Notes under the pieces: generated by a model
What the model was told of the DNA's origin: nothing
The model's input: only the letters and a program-made list of their open reading frames with translations
Databases searched by the model: none
Source of the DNA: Lanius collurio
Lineage: Eukaryota; Chordata; Aves; Passeriformes; Laniidae
NCBI GenBank assembly: GCA_020086605.1
Contig: JACBWW010000004.1
Coordinates: 43,129,770 to 43,193,769, forward strand
Reading direction: 5' to 3'
DNA: 64,000 nt
Part shown: in pieces, positions 12,238 to 25,500 of the stretch
How positions within the stretch are numbered: the first letter of the stretch is position 1
Layout: every line of letters begins with the position of its first letter
Position numbers and translations under genes: made by a program

Positions 12238-13482
12238 AATCATGTTTCACAACTTTAATAGAATATTCTATCTATTCTGTACAAATTGAAAACACTGTAT
12301 TAAGTTACAAATGTGTAAGGTAAGGCTGGAGCACTCTACATGCCTGGTCACAGTGTTGATACAGCTGCTATTCAACTGCTGCCAGAGATTGGCAATGGAT
12401 GCTGAAACTAGAAACGTGTACCTGAAGTGCCACACAACAACAAAAGGTAGTTTTGAAGACTTCAGAACGTCAAATAAAACAAACTGTGGAATGGAATAAT
12501 TTCAGTGTTGCAAGTAAGACACCCAAACTTCAGATTTATTGAACTGATTCGCTTTGATAAGTTTCCGTGTTCATAGTGAAAGGTCCTTTCATGCTGGACA
12601 CTAAGCAATAAGACTACTGGAAATTGTCTGGTTCTTTGGCTGCAACCCACTTCCACCAACAGCAACAGTTTGGCCTTTGCATTTTGATCTTCATCCAGAA
12701 GAGTTGTCATTTTGATGCGAGTTTGTTTCTTCTGTCTAGACTACTACATTGAGACCACTTTGAATTACCTGTTTTACAAGTACCCATATTGTATGCAAAA
12801 GAGGAAGAAGATTTTTCAAGTATATTAAAAACTATTAAAAAGCACTAATTCTGTCAAAGTACTTACAAACATGAATAAATAAATAGTAAGATGAACAACT
12901 AAGTCTCGAATATGACACCCTCTTCAATGAAGTAAAATTACTTCAACTCAACTGTTGTACTGAGATAATAAATATGACATTTAAAGCTGCTCAAGCACTA
13001 GTTCAATTTGTAGGTTGCGAGAAACATTAAAAAAGGGGGGAGGGAGCTAGCAAAAAAGTCATATTGCTCTATCTGTTTCAGCTACCATACATGTAATCCA
13101 TTTACTTTAGCTTCTCAGCACATTGCTATTCCATGATTTTCAGTGTTGAACAAGAAAATGGATAATCCTCACATGGTAGTCTGGACTATTCTCCTATGCA
13201 TAGGGCAAAAGGCTCTAAAGGCCTATTGACATACTGAGCTACAGTGTACCAACGGCTGTAGAGTGTGCTTTATTTAAACCTCAGATTTCCCAAATGCATT
13301 GAAGTTGCCACTGTACATGTTAAGCAATAAAGTTAGTGAAAATCATGCATTTTAAAACAAATTAATTTTAAGCATTGTTAATAAGATTGTGCTGCAGCGA
13401 TAAAATATCCTGAACTGCAGGCCAGGTATCCAACTATTTGTTACAAGTTGTTCAAATATCACTTCCAAGTGGTATGTCCTTG
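12238..13482 (-). other. NAP1L4: NAP1L4 3'UTR with poly(A) signal
   Basis: This follows the TAA stop at 13483-13485. The distal ATTAAA (plus-strand TTTAAT, 12254-12259) is preceded on the transcript by two TGTA motifs and followed by a GT-rich stretch around 12220-12240, a convincing cleavage context. Cleavage near 12238-12242 gives a UTR of about 1.24 kb. AATAAA hexamers further upstream (plus-strand TTTATT near 12535 and 13270) could give shorter alternative UTRs. Confidence 0.65.
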
Positions 13483-13521
13483 TTACTGTTGTTTGCATTC
13501 AGCAGGTTGGCTGGACTCTTT
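13483..13521 (-). CDS. NAP1L4: NAP1L4 last coding exon
   Basis: A TATACAG acceptor precedes K-E-S-S-Q-P-A-E-C-K-Q-Q-stop. CKQQ is the same C-terminal tetrapeptide as in NAP1L1, where it is described as a farnesylation (CAAX-type) signal. Residues 372-383. It joins in phase 0 to the acidic-tail exon 6.5 kb upstream. Confidence 0.95.
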   Translation of the reverse strand, partial: KESSQPAECKQQ

Positions 13522-16500
13522 CTGTATAAAAGGAAAAAGAGAAAATAAACAGTTAAAAATCAAATTGGCATAAAAGAAAACACTTCAACAAATAAACAAA
13601 CTGGCTATGCAGTTCTGAATTAACTAGGTATCACTAGCATGTACAAAAATGCTACATGCAAACTCAAGCTACATCATAAAGGTCCAACAGTGTCATCACA
13701 TTTATTGGGTTTCCCCTTGCCCCCAGCTGCTTGGTACCCTATAATTTTTAATCTTCTTTTGTGCTGTTAACACTGCATCCTGTAGGCCAAGGTTCACACA
13801 AACAAGAAAGCAAACCACCACCTACTCCCCCCAACCACAGGCTCTATTTGACTTCCAGCCCTACTAAACCATTTTAACAACCAACTGCCACCTCCTCCAG
13901 CTCTGAGGAGGGAGGAAACCAGGCTGCTTATTCTGTAGCACGTCTGAGTTTTTCCTTAGGAGCCTTGCCCTTTCTGCTAAGGTGATAAAAATGTAATTAA
14001 TGTGTTGATTTCTGCTAGGTTCTGCATCACCAGCAGGTAACTATTCAACAATTTAACACTGGGCAAGAACTCCATATGTTAATCTGAATATGTAAAAGTA
14101 GAAACACCTTCATTAGGTAGTAAAACAACTTCCCCTTTGGCAAAAGGAAGTGTATTGAGAATGAGAACAAGTACTCAAACAGCTAAAAACTTCAGGTTTA
14201 CACTGCACACTTCTTGCTTTTTTTGCATTGTAAAATAGCATTCTTAGAAAGCAGAATTTATTCAGTGAATTTCCACTTTGCTTCTCCCCTTACCATTAAT
14301 AAAGTTTATTATACACAAACAGCAGTAACAGAAACCTGATGAAGTCTAGTAAAGAAAAATATAGGTATAAAACACCCAGAACCATCACTCATGCAAAGTA
14401 AGGTGTTTCTTAGTTACTATCCTAAAGAGGAGGTTTATGTGTTATAAAAGATGTACTCACACCTAAGTTCAGTATACATCAAGTAACCAAGAGCTAAGAC
14501 AACTGAAACATTTTGCCTCTAGTGAGGAAGAATAGGTGCAACTAATTTAAACTTCCTTATCATGAAGTTCACCCTTGATCATCTGCACTAAATCCAGGGT
14601 ATTTCTCTACTGCCTCACCTCAACTGCTTTGGGGTCAGAGTGGTCACCATCATTCCCACTGCAAGTCAGGATTAGAGCCAAATACACAGATGTGTCTGAG
14701 ACATTTCAGACTTCTTCCTTGTGGTACTCCTCACCCAGCACACCTGGCTAACTTTAACTTTGTTCTCTCTTATCTGCCTGAAGGCTCCAAGTAACACTGC
14801 TGTGAATTAAACTGCACCGATCAGGGACTAAATACAGGAAAAGGGATATGTTTGCACAGAACACAAAATTAGCATTCTCTCTCTTGAATTAAAATTTAAC
14901 TGCCACTGGTATTACATTGTATGCTTGTCTTCCCTTTTTTTAGGGGCAGGCAAAACCGAGCAGCATTTTATCAAGAGTTTTCTAAAGGTCTGTATTTTTC
15001 TTTTAACTGCTTGGTATTTAAACATGGCCAGAGCAGTGTGCAGGCAGCATCACTTCCTCTCCTCCTTGCATTCTGGATAAGAGCCATGATAAAATAACAA
15101 ATCTGCTATTTAAAATGTACTTAAAAAAATCTTTCCATCTCCCTCCTTCCTTCCTAGTCACCTGGTATATTTAGATCAAGGCACACTCAGGTTGACCACT
15201 GCAACCATTTCTGCCAAATTTTAATGATCAACCAAAACACTTGTTATATTTTCTAATAAACTTCATTATCTTTTCCTTATTTCTGTAAACACTTAAGACA
15301 CACTTATTGCATGAAATTGTTTATCCTGTAAAAACTGAGTCACAAAGTTCCTTTTTAAGGACCTTTCAGTGTTGATTACAGCTCTCAGATAAAAAAGAAA
15401 TAAATACGATTTGAGGGGTTCCCGGATCTGAGTCAGTTGCTGGAGAATTTTGAGACAAATACTGCTATTTTATTCTATTTTTAGCTTACACTTGAGGGTA
15501 TATCTGTGTTGGCCAAGCAAAATGTTTAAGCAGGCCCTAAGTATCAAGGCAGTATTTCAGATCCAGACTCCAACATAATCCATGTTCTCCCACCATTTTA
15601 ACAGACAGCACCGCCCTTGCTGAGGAAGCCAGCACATGAGCTCCATGCTGCCTTCAGCTACCTTCAGCCTCATGCAAAGCATCTCACAGTCTAATCCCAG
15701 AGGACACCAGCACAAAGAAACCACAACTCCCTTCCAGTTACAGCTGCTCCAGCAGGCACAATGCACACTGAAACTTATCTCTGGCCTCTGCTAGCTCTGC
15801 TAAGATCAAGGGCCAGTCCCCAAGCTGTGTGATGGAGAGCTGACATCCACTCTCCCTCAGGCTGGGTTTTAAAGCCTGAGCCTGCTCTCCCTGCAGAGCC
15901 CAGACTTGGTCACACTGGGTCAGCCTACCACTACCACTGATCTGCCTTAGCCCCTTGCCATTTATCACTCCATCCTGGCAAGATTTCCATTCATACTCGA
16001 TTTCCCTAAATTAATTCCCCATAGTATCTTAGAAAGGTAGTGAAGTGCATTGGCCAGGCAATAAAGACTAAAGAGACTTCAACTGGCAAAGACAAGAAGG
16101 AATTGCATCTTAAAGTAAATTTAGCAGTAAACACATGTACTGAAGATCACTACCAGGGCTACAGAGACAAGAGTTCTTGTTGCAAACAGATTCTCTACAG
16201 TAACCATAAACAGACTTAAATTCATCTTAAAATTGGTAGAATTTTTAAATTTTTGTATCTTTAAAGTATTTCATAATTACTTATTCTGTGCAAGGAGTTT
16301 AAACTACACTGGGCCTTAAATTTCAGTTTGAGATGCTGTTCCAGTGGATATGATGCAAGCTGACTGAGATTCTCCCCATTTTTTCTCTTCTGCTAACAAA
16401 GATCAATATAAAGCTTTTTGTTACTGCCACTCATTCATCACATCACTTGCTCAGAATTAAAGATTTGTGAGAACATAGGGCTAAAACAGAGAAGAAAAAT

Positions 16501-19500
16501 AGGTCTGAGTTAGTACTGCTTTCATGACTTTCCTACACAAACCGCACCATGCCTACCCATCCAGTTAAACTGGTGTCCTAGAGGATGGGGATGCAAGTTC
16601 AAAATATCAATACCACTTATTTTAGCAATTTTGTTTTTAAAAACAGATCCTGCTGAAGGAAACACTGAATTTCTATTAGTCTTCAGTGTTTATACACACT
16701 AGAAAAGATACATTCCTAGATGATTCCAAGAGCAATCAAGTCCTTATCTCCTTACTTTTCCAATTCAGTTTTTGGGAAGCTTCCCATCTGCTAAAGTGGC
16801 CATGCAGGAACAGGCAGATCATCAAGATCTCATCTGACTCCCCAAGAACTCTGCTGCCAATAGTGGGAACAAGTCAGGCAGCAGGCACTAAACCTGATGT
16901 CCTTTCCAGTGGAGAAGGTAGAAAGCCTTTCTGAAACATCTTTAATGAAATAGTCCTATCATAGGACCTAAAGCTGAAGCTTATTTCCTGTTCTATGTTA
17001 CTGAATGAGAAAAAGCAAAGATATCAAATATATACACAGGATGTAAGCCCAGAGCTAACTGGAGTTAAGTAAACAACCTTAACCCAAACTGCCTCCCTCC
17101 ACAACTGGTTCTGGAAATGAATTTGCTGCTGACAGGTGCTGCCACTGTAACTCAGAAGACAAAGCTCCTTGAAGCCCATGTGGTCTCACACACAGCAGCT
17201 CTTGTGCTCATGACTCAAACCATTACCCTGTCGCCTACTTCTCAATTCAAGCAAAGCCTCAGTAAGGTGAAATAAAGGCAGCTAAAGGAATGTGACATGC
17301 AAGCAAATAGAAAAATACACTAGACAAAACAAATGACATTGTCCGGTTTAGCACTGCCCATTGTAGCAACTTCTAAAGCTACTTCCAATCATCTGACTGC
17401 TCAAAGCCACAACTTACATAGGGCACAAGTGCTTTGTGTAAGAGATGATGATGATCTGGTTGTATCTGAACAACTCAAATGTACTTAAAACTCACAGGAA
17501 GGAAGGAGGAAAAGTTAACAAAGCAGAAAGTGTTGACATGCAGCAAATGTACTACGACAATAAAGGAGGAGGTAATATGGAAATGACTGAAAAGGAGAAA
17601 CGATTTGAAAGGAAAACAGACCAATTATTTTTGTGTATGTGAACAAGAAAACTATTCTAGGTAAGAATAGCAGGGAGTGGGAACTAAAAAGCAAAGAAAG
17701 GCAAAGAACAAGGAGAAACAGGACCAGAAAATAGTACGAGCAGGAGAAAGAATGGAAAACAGGACTGGGGTATGAATGTCAAAGGACAAAATAAAAGAAT
17801 TCCCAGTTGACTTGAAAAACTGGAGCCAGTGGCTGACAATTTTTAACCACAGGGAGGGAGCACAGCTGTGTAACAGACTGCAGCAGGACAACAGAGAAGC
17901 CACTGTGACAAACAGATGTTCTAATACTGCAGGTGAACCACCAGTGCATGTATGCTGAGGCACCAAAAACCAACACAGAAGCACAGCTCCATTTTGAGTT
18001 TAACAAAGGCAAAGAAGGGCATTATTTATGCAGAGGGAAGGAGCTGGAAGGACTATAGCTTCTTCTAAATAATTAAAATAAAATGACAGAAGCGTAAAAT
18101 AGGGGGAGAGGAGAGAAGGTAGGGGAAAGAAGTATGGAGGCTGTTGCATTTTTCTCTGTGAGGAATGGGATGAAAGGCAGAAGATGACAGTACCAGGTAG
18201 AAAGAAATTTTTCCTCCTTCTTTTAAATAAAGAGACAGATGAGCAGAAGAACAATACCTGTACAGAATCATGAGAGATCAAGAAAAGGCTTCTAAGAGTG
18301 AATGCCTGCCTTTGTCAGGCAGCATAAATAAGATGCTAGAAAAAGCATACTAAGTAAGCTGATGTTACAAGATTTAAAGAAGAGCAGAGAAGATATTTAA
18401 GAAATAATTTGCAAGTGCATTAGAAACACTAAAGAGATGCAACATCAAACCAGAAACAAGGAAAAATGAAGTCTGAGAAGTGTCAGTATCTTTTATCATG
18501 TGTATATGAAATACAGTTTGATTGCTACAAAGGCAAAGCAGATAGTGTGCCAGGAAGGCAGTGTCATTCTGAAAAATCTACTTTAATTATATTATTAAAG
18601 GCACTCATCTCTACACCCATTTCTATTTTTTACTAATAAAACATAAACTCTGAAGTCACCATTTCCCCGTTTCTTTTCCCCATACAAGGAAAAAAAACCA
18701 AAACAAAACAGAAAACCCTAGAAAACAAACCACATTGCATGACTACAAATGGGACTCTTGGAAGTTAGGTATGAATGGAATTCCACCTTACCTAGAAATG
18801 TATGAATGATAAACAGACTTATATTACACCTAAATGGGAAAAAATTGAAAGGAACTGTCAGCATGGATGAAAAGTGAAATGTACAAAATAATACAGGAGG
18901 CAACAACCATAACCTTTCAAAATAACTTAAGCTTTTTTTCCCTACAGAATACCAAATCCTCTGGAAGCATATTTGATACTTCACACAAACAGATGTTGAT
19001 GTAGAACTAGCACTGTTTCTTAGCTGTCCAACTTTTTCCCATTACAGGTACACCACTGCATCTTGATCCTACAGAGCAGTCAGAATACTGATTTCTGCCC
19101 ATCTAACCCTGTTTGATTGATCTTTGTACAAGACAGACTTTTTTTAGTATACAGAATTTCTCATTAAAGAAAACCAAACTTGATGCTTGATAGTGCCAAA
19201 AAGCATTTACTAATGACACGATGATGTGCATAAAACTACACCAGAAGAGTGACATATCAAGCTGCTGTTAAAAGACTTTCATCCAAAGATCAAGCAGTTT
19301 TGCATACCTTTCACTTTTTCATCTATCTTCATAAAAAATTGAAAGCTGATGTTTTAAGAACTAAATGAACACAAGTCTGTCATCACTGTCCCAGCTTCAC
19401 TAAATATAAGCTTTACCATGACTGAAGAACTGAGAAATACCTATCAGAAGGAACACTAACCCTTCAAGGCTGAATTTTAAGCCAGGTATCATAAAATTTA

Positions 19501-22500
19501 AAATTCAAAGTTGAGGACTGACTTTTTTTTTGATTTCTAACCAAGTACAGACATGTGGAGTATAACCTGCAGGCATCAGGACAATGATACAGAACAATTC
19601 TAAGGAAAAGAAAATAAACAAACAAGCTAGTTGAGATTTGTCAGACTAATTCTAACTTGAAGTCCAGCCAAAGAACACCTGAATTTGACCTTTCTAAAGA
19701 AAAACTATATATCAGCATTACACAGAGATGCCATTAAGATGCAAAGGCACACAGTTTGGAAATTATCTTGGTGCAGGTAGGAAGTCAAAACCTACATTTC
19801 CTCAACTGATGGAAACATTAACTTCTTTTTTAGGAGCAATTTGAGTGCTGAAGATAATGAAACCACTGCAGAGTCAGAAGTTAGGGTGTTTTGGGGAGTT
19901 TTAAAATATTTATTGATCTCTTCACAAACTATTGTACCCTTAGCTACACTGCTCATGAGTATAGTCTGTGTTAAGACTAAGCATATGAAGTCCTTACCTT
20001 AGGATCACTCTCTGCATCTTCCTCCTCTTCTCCCTCCTCTTCCCCCTCCAACTCCTATGACAAAATAGAGATAAACTAACAGAAATTAAAACAGGTTAAA
20101 AGTGCAACTTTTTGTAATGGACAAAAAGCAAAGTAGCAAATTAAGTTATCACTGCATTCCAGAGTGTTTCAGATGTCAACATCGGGCTGATTTAAAAGAA
20201 TTCCAAGTTTTAAATGCAATATCTTTAAAAGATGATATAAAGGTTTCATTAAGGTAACCTTCCTACGCAGTCCCACAGCAATTTTTAAACTTCTACCTAA
20301 CAAATTATTTGGAATTTTAGTTCTGGTAATAGGTATATATGTCTGATTTTGTTCTTTGTTTCAGTCTCCCTCCAAATAGTGTTTATTTAGATCACTGTGG
20401 ACAGGTTATGCATTCCTGTGCAGGATTTTTGCACTCAGTTTTACACACAACCACACCCAAGTGATAAAATCTGGCACTGGAGACTGATGAAAAATACACA
20501 TGCACACTTTATCAATACCCAGCTTAAAAAACTAAAATACGATAATGTTTAGTCACTCAACAGCACAGAGAAAAAAGAGCCTGCATGCTGAAGGCTGCCA
20601 GCTCACATCAGATCAGCAGCTTGGTAACTTCTGATGTACTCTGGCATGGTGAACCTGACAACAGCCACGGATGTATCTCTGACAAATTAGCAAGAACAGC
20701 ACAGTAAAAGCAGTAAAGCAGAAAATGCAAAGGGTATTAGTTCATTTAAGTGTGGTAACATTTAGTGGTTCTGTGCAAAGCCTTTCACAGTGTGCTTGTA
20801 TTCATACAACACTACTGCAAATAGACCAGAGTCCTTGGTATATGAGAAATTCCAGCCTAAATTAAGCTTTTATGCTGAGCAGTTGGACACTTCCCCTTTT
20901 TACTTTAGATTAAGACCCAGTCTTCAAGCTTATGACAACTAAAAGGTGACAGCTGAATTCCACTACCACCTAAGGAACAGATATTTGTCATGCAGCACTC
21001 TAGAAAAATAAACCTGTCTTTAATTTTTGACTCAATCAGAAAGCAGCTTTCAAAATACTAGAAAAAACATGGATAAATGCTCTTGCAGAAAGTACTTTTT
21101 GGAAGAGGAAAAACCAGCCACACTTTTGCAAGTTATGAATACTGAACTCTTTTGGAAAGAAGTACCATGCACAAGAGCATTTATGAACAGCTGTTTTCTG
21201 CTCCATATAGGAACTATTCCGGGCACTGGAATGGAATAGGTCATCAGTTATCTATAAAAAAATACAGTGTGCATCTCACCTCCTCTTCACCTTCTTCATC
21301 TTCTTCAAACTGAAAAACAAACCCAAGATTTAATTAGCTCTGCTAGTATTTGCATAAAAACTTCTGCAGTAATACGTGTAGCATGCTCAAACACTGTAAC
21401 TGAAACGAAACCCCTTCCAGATGCATATTAACAACTTACAGCAAGTTGAATGATTCTTTCCTATCCCCATGTAACAGGAATCTCTTCGGGGTTTTTTTGG
21501 TATTCTCATGTTATTAATACTTCCCACTAGTCTAATCAGAAAAGGAGGAGAATTTTTCTGTCTATGTGCTGACTAATAAACAAAATGCTAATTGCATACA
21601 TACGTTATCATCATCCTCTATAGCTTCCCCAGTGAAATACAGCACAGCACGAGGGACTATCCTTTCACGGAAAAAGTGTCCAATTTCAAAATCTGCTGCT
21701 AAAGTGAATTCTGAGTCTTCATCCTGTAAGGCAAGTCACTTTGAGTTTTCTACTGCAAATATGATATGCCACACAGAAGCAGATGAAAATAGTTCAAAGT
21801 AACAGGTTTGGGAAAACATCATCCTGTCCTCATCAACCTTGAGGTCACAGGTACTTTCAGTATACTTAACTTTGTAACAATGAAATCTAAAGTCTAAATC
21901 TAGATTTGCAGAATTGAGATTTTCTGTACAAGTTTCCTACTTTCTATACATGTGTTACCATCCTGCTCAGGTACCTCTTAATTAAAAAGCTCATAGACTT
22001 GGCTGACTCTGGCATCTGATGTTACAGTACTGTGCAGAATGCTCCACACTGATTTTTAAAGAAGTCAGTCAAGTATCAGCCATGCAGGAGTGGGCAGGGA
22101 AAATAATGACCTTGTCAACAGCAACCACTGGAGATGTCTTGGATCAGCAAGTCGTGTAACAGTGAACTGTCAATGGATTACCTGGAGAAGTTGACAGTAT
22201 CCTTTCACTTTATCAAGGTGAAGCCCAGTTTTGTCAAAAGCAAAAATAACAATAATAATACACAGTACTTGATAAAAGAACTCGACAGTCACTATACAGT
22301 GACTCGGCAAAAAGGATGTGGCAAAGCACAATTGTGCCATTTCAGAAACTTACCAATGACTCTCCATCACCAGACACTGCAAAAAGACAAGACAACAAAC
22401 TTAAGAAAAGCCTGTATAGTATCACCCACCTCAATATTCAAGATGACAAAACACGGTATAAAGACTTTCTCATACCAGAAAACACTGAGGTTCTAAAGGC

Positions 22501-25500
22501 TTCACAAGGTAACTATTAAAACTATAATGACAATTCAGATTAGTATTACGTTAAACCTAGAAATCGTACTTTTTAGAATTTCATGTGTTGTAGTTAAGAG
22601 TACCAAAGCTGCCATTTGTATGTCAAAGATTTTTGCACAGGAAATACTCTTTCTACAAGGATAGGCTCAGAGGGCATGCAGATCAACATATTTAGTTTCT
22701 ATATAAATGCTGTAATTACAGTAACTTCATTCGACTAGAGCACTACAGATCACCTCCTCTCCCTCAGAACAGTTGGCACCAAGTACATTAACATTCTGAC
22801 AGGAATGAGCAAAGCATTGTTGAGAGGAGGCCCAGTACTGTAACCAGCATGGAACAGGGTGGGTGTTTTGTTTAAAAGACAAAACCAACCAACTAAGCAA
22901 CAACAACAATAAAATCAATGCAAAAAAACCCCAACACAAATCAAAATGTATTTCCTTTCTCTACACTACATGTGATCTACTGTGAAAGTGACCATTTGGC
23001 TTAGTCTGTTCTCAAGTTGGAAATGCAAGTGTCAACAGCCAGAAGACGTCAGTGCCACATCTCATACAGTTAACTGCAAAGTGTATCCTTTAAGTATTTA
23101 AAACAACAATATAACAACAGGAGACAAATCTCCATCCCTTCCTCAAAGCAGCCACAAAAATTAAAGGATATTTCTGTACCAAACCACCTCCAACTTTGGA
23201 GATACATATCTCGTGTTTCTTACCCCCATATACATGGGGATTTGCAGTGGTAATTAGGAGGGACAACTAGCTCTTAACAGTCCGCAACAGAATCAAGAAC
23301 CACTCTGTTCAGTACATCTCTGGAATCACACAATGGTTTGGGCTGGAAGGCACCTTAAGAATGACTAAGTTTCTACCCCTCTGCCATGAGCAAGGACACC
23401 TTTCATGAGATCAGGTTGCTGAAAACCCCATCCAGTCTTGAACACTTCCAAGAATGCAGTATATGTAACTTCTCTGGGCAAGCTGTTCCAGTGTCTCATC
23501 ACTTTCACAATCAAGAATTTCTTCCTAATAGCTAACCAAAACTTGCCCTCTTTTGGCCTAAAGCCATTCCTCTTGTCCTGTCACTACATGCCCTTGCAAA
23601 AAGTCCCTCACCACCTTTTTCCCCTTTAGTCCACAAAATAAACTACTTCCTTCATCTGTGTTCGCAGAAAAAGATGATGAAAGATGTACCAAGAAAAAAA
23701 AATGGGTTTGGAATCCATCTGAATTGTTTAATATATGAGTGCACACCTAACATTAGACGAGGAAAATGACAAAATTACATATGGAGTATATCAGGGAACC
23801 CAAATTAATCACAGAAGAAACTACAGGAAGTTCTGTCACTTGACACAGAGGTTTCAATAAAACTGCTATGCTGTAACTTGACCAACAATGGAATACATTT
23901 CTTTTGCATGTTAGAAACATCAAACTGATGCATGGAGCCATCCTGTGGTAAAACGTGTCAACTTCTTCAAGAGTCTACACGAGATTCTTTTCATACAATG
24001 AATCCTATTTACACTGCACATCTATTGGCCAAATTCTACAGAATAACATCAGAACAAAATAATCTGTTTGGATAGGCAAGAGTTTGCAATCTTCTTCTAG
24101 TAAGCAGACCATTTACAATGTAGCAGCATAGTTTGAATGTTTAAGCCACATAAATACAAATACATATAAGCAAAACAGAATATATTTTAAGGATCCTAAA
24201 TTCTTAATTTCCAAGCTTACCCTTTATTGGGCTGAAGAAATTAAAAAATGAATCGTTAGGTACTTGTTTAGTAATTGTCCGAACTGTGCCTCGGCCCTTG
24301 TGTTTCTGTTTCTTCTTGATTGTTTTAACTGTGACATTTTTTCCTTTTTTCCAGTCAATAGTACACCTAGAGACAGCATGTGAGAAACAGCACTTTAACT
24401 CAAGGTACCACGGAAAAGAAGGAACCGAGCAGCAACATCAAGGCCAAGATGGCTTATCACTCTCTAGATAAAGCTACTTGACATGATACAAAGTGGATCA
24501 TAGTCCTTCAGATGATGTTATTTGGACATATCAATTATTTCTCTAAATGAAAATGCTATACAAGTTTGTCTTGCAGAGTAATCACTGCCCCCACTCCACT
24601 CATGATTCAATACCTCTCTGGCCCAACAACCAGACTTCTGTAACCAAGGACAGGATTAAACTATTCCAGAAAAAATCTCACCAGTCAGACCATTAGGAAA
24701 CAATGCATTACATCCTCTCACTACAGGTCAAGGAAGTGTCCAGTTACCCTAAAAATGCATGTCCAAAGAGTGGCCAGGGAGAGCAGTGTCAGAGCTCTCC
24801 ACAGAGCAGTGATCAGATTGACTTTGTAGCCAAGCACATCAAGCTGAAAAAACCCTAATTCTCAGCTCCATTCTGCTGCTGTACAAACTGACCCTCAGTG
24901 AAAAGTCTCTCTCCATTCAACTATGTTTTACCCAAAACTGCACATAGCAAAGAGTGAGGGGCAAACAGCTAATTCTCCTGAAATGGAAATAACGGTGTCA
25001 CAGTAACCCTTAAGTGCCTCAAAAATATCTTGTCCTATAGACAGATGGCCAAACTCACCAGTTTTATACTTAACCTATATAACAAGTCACAGACACGTTT
25101 TCCTACTCATACCATATCTAACACCTTTAGCAGGAAACATCAACTGAAATCCAAGTTTTGACAAATCAGCAACCTAAGAAAGCATTCCTTTGTAATACTT
25201 AAACAGAAAATATTTTGCTATAATGAACTACAATTTTCTTCAAAAATGGAGTAGTCTGTTACTCAGGCACAACTTTCACTAAATATCCTGTAGTTTTGCC
25301 TCACTGCAGGTGAATGCTCAATTCAAAAGCCAACATGTAGCACTAGAAGTCAATAAGTTTTGAGGTTCTCAGCATGAGTTCAAAAAACCAAGTATTTGGC
25401 ATTTCTTAAGTGTGAGTTAAAAAACCCCCCCAAAAAACCACTAAAACACATCCTTGAAGAAATAGAAAAAAACCCCCAAAACCCAATAATCACCAACAGA

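Noticed and set aside
22293..22314. Short inverted repeat AGTCACT-ATAC-AGTGACT
   Set aside because: Only 7 bp per arm, expected by chance in 64 kb; no surrounding structure.
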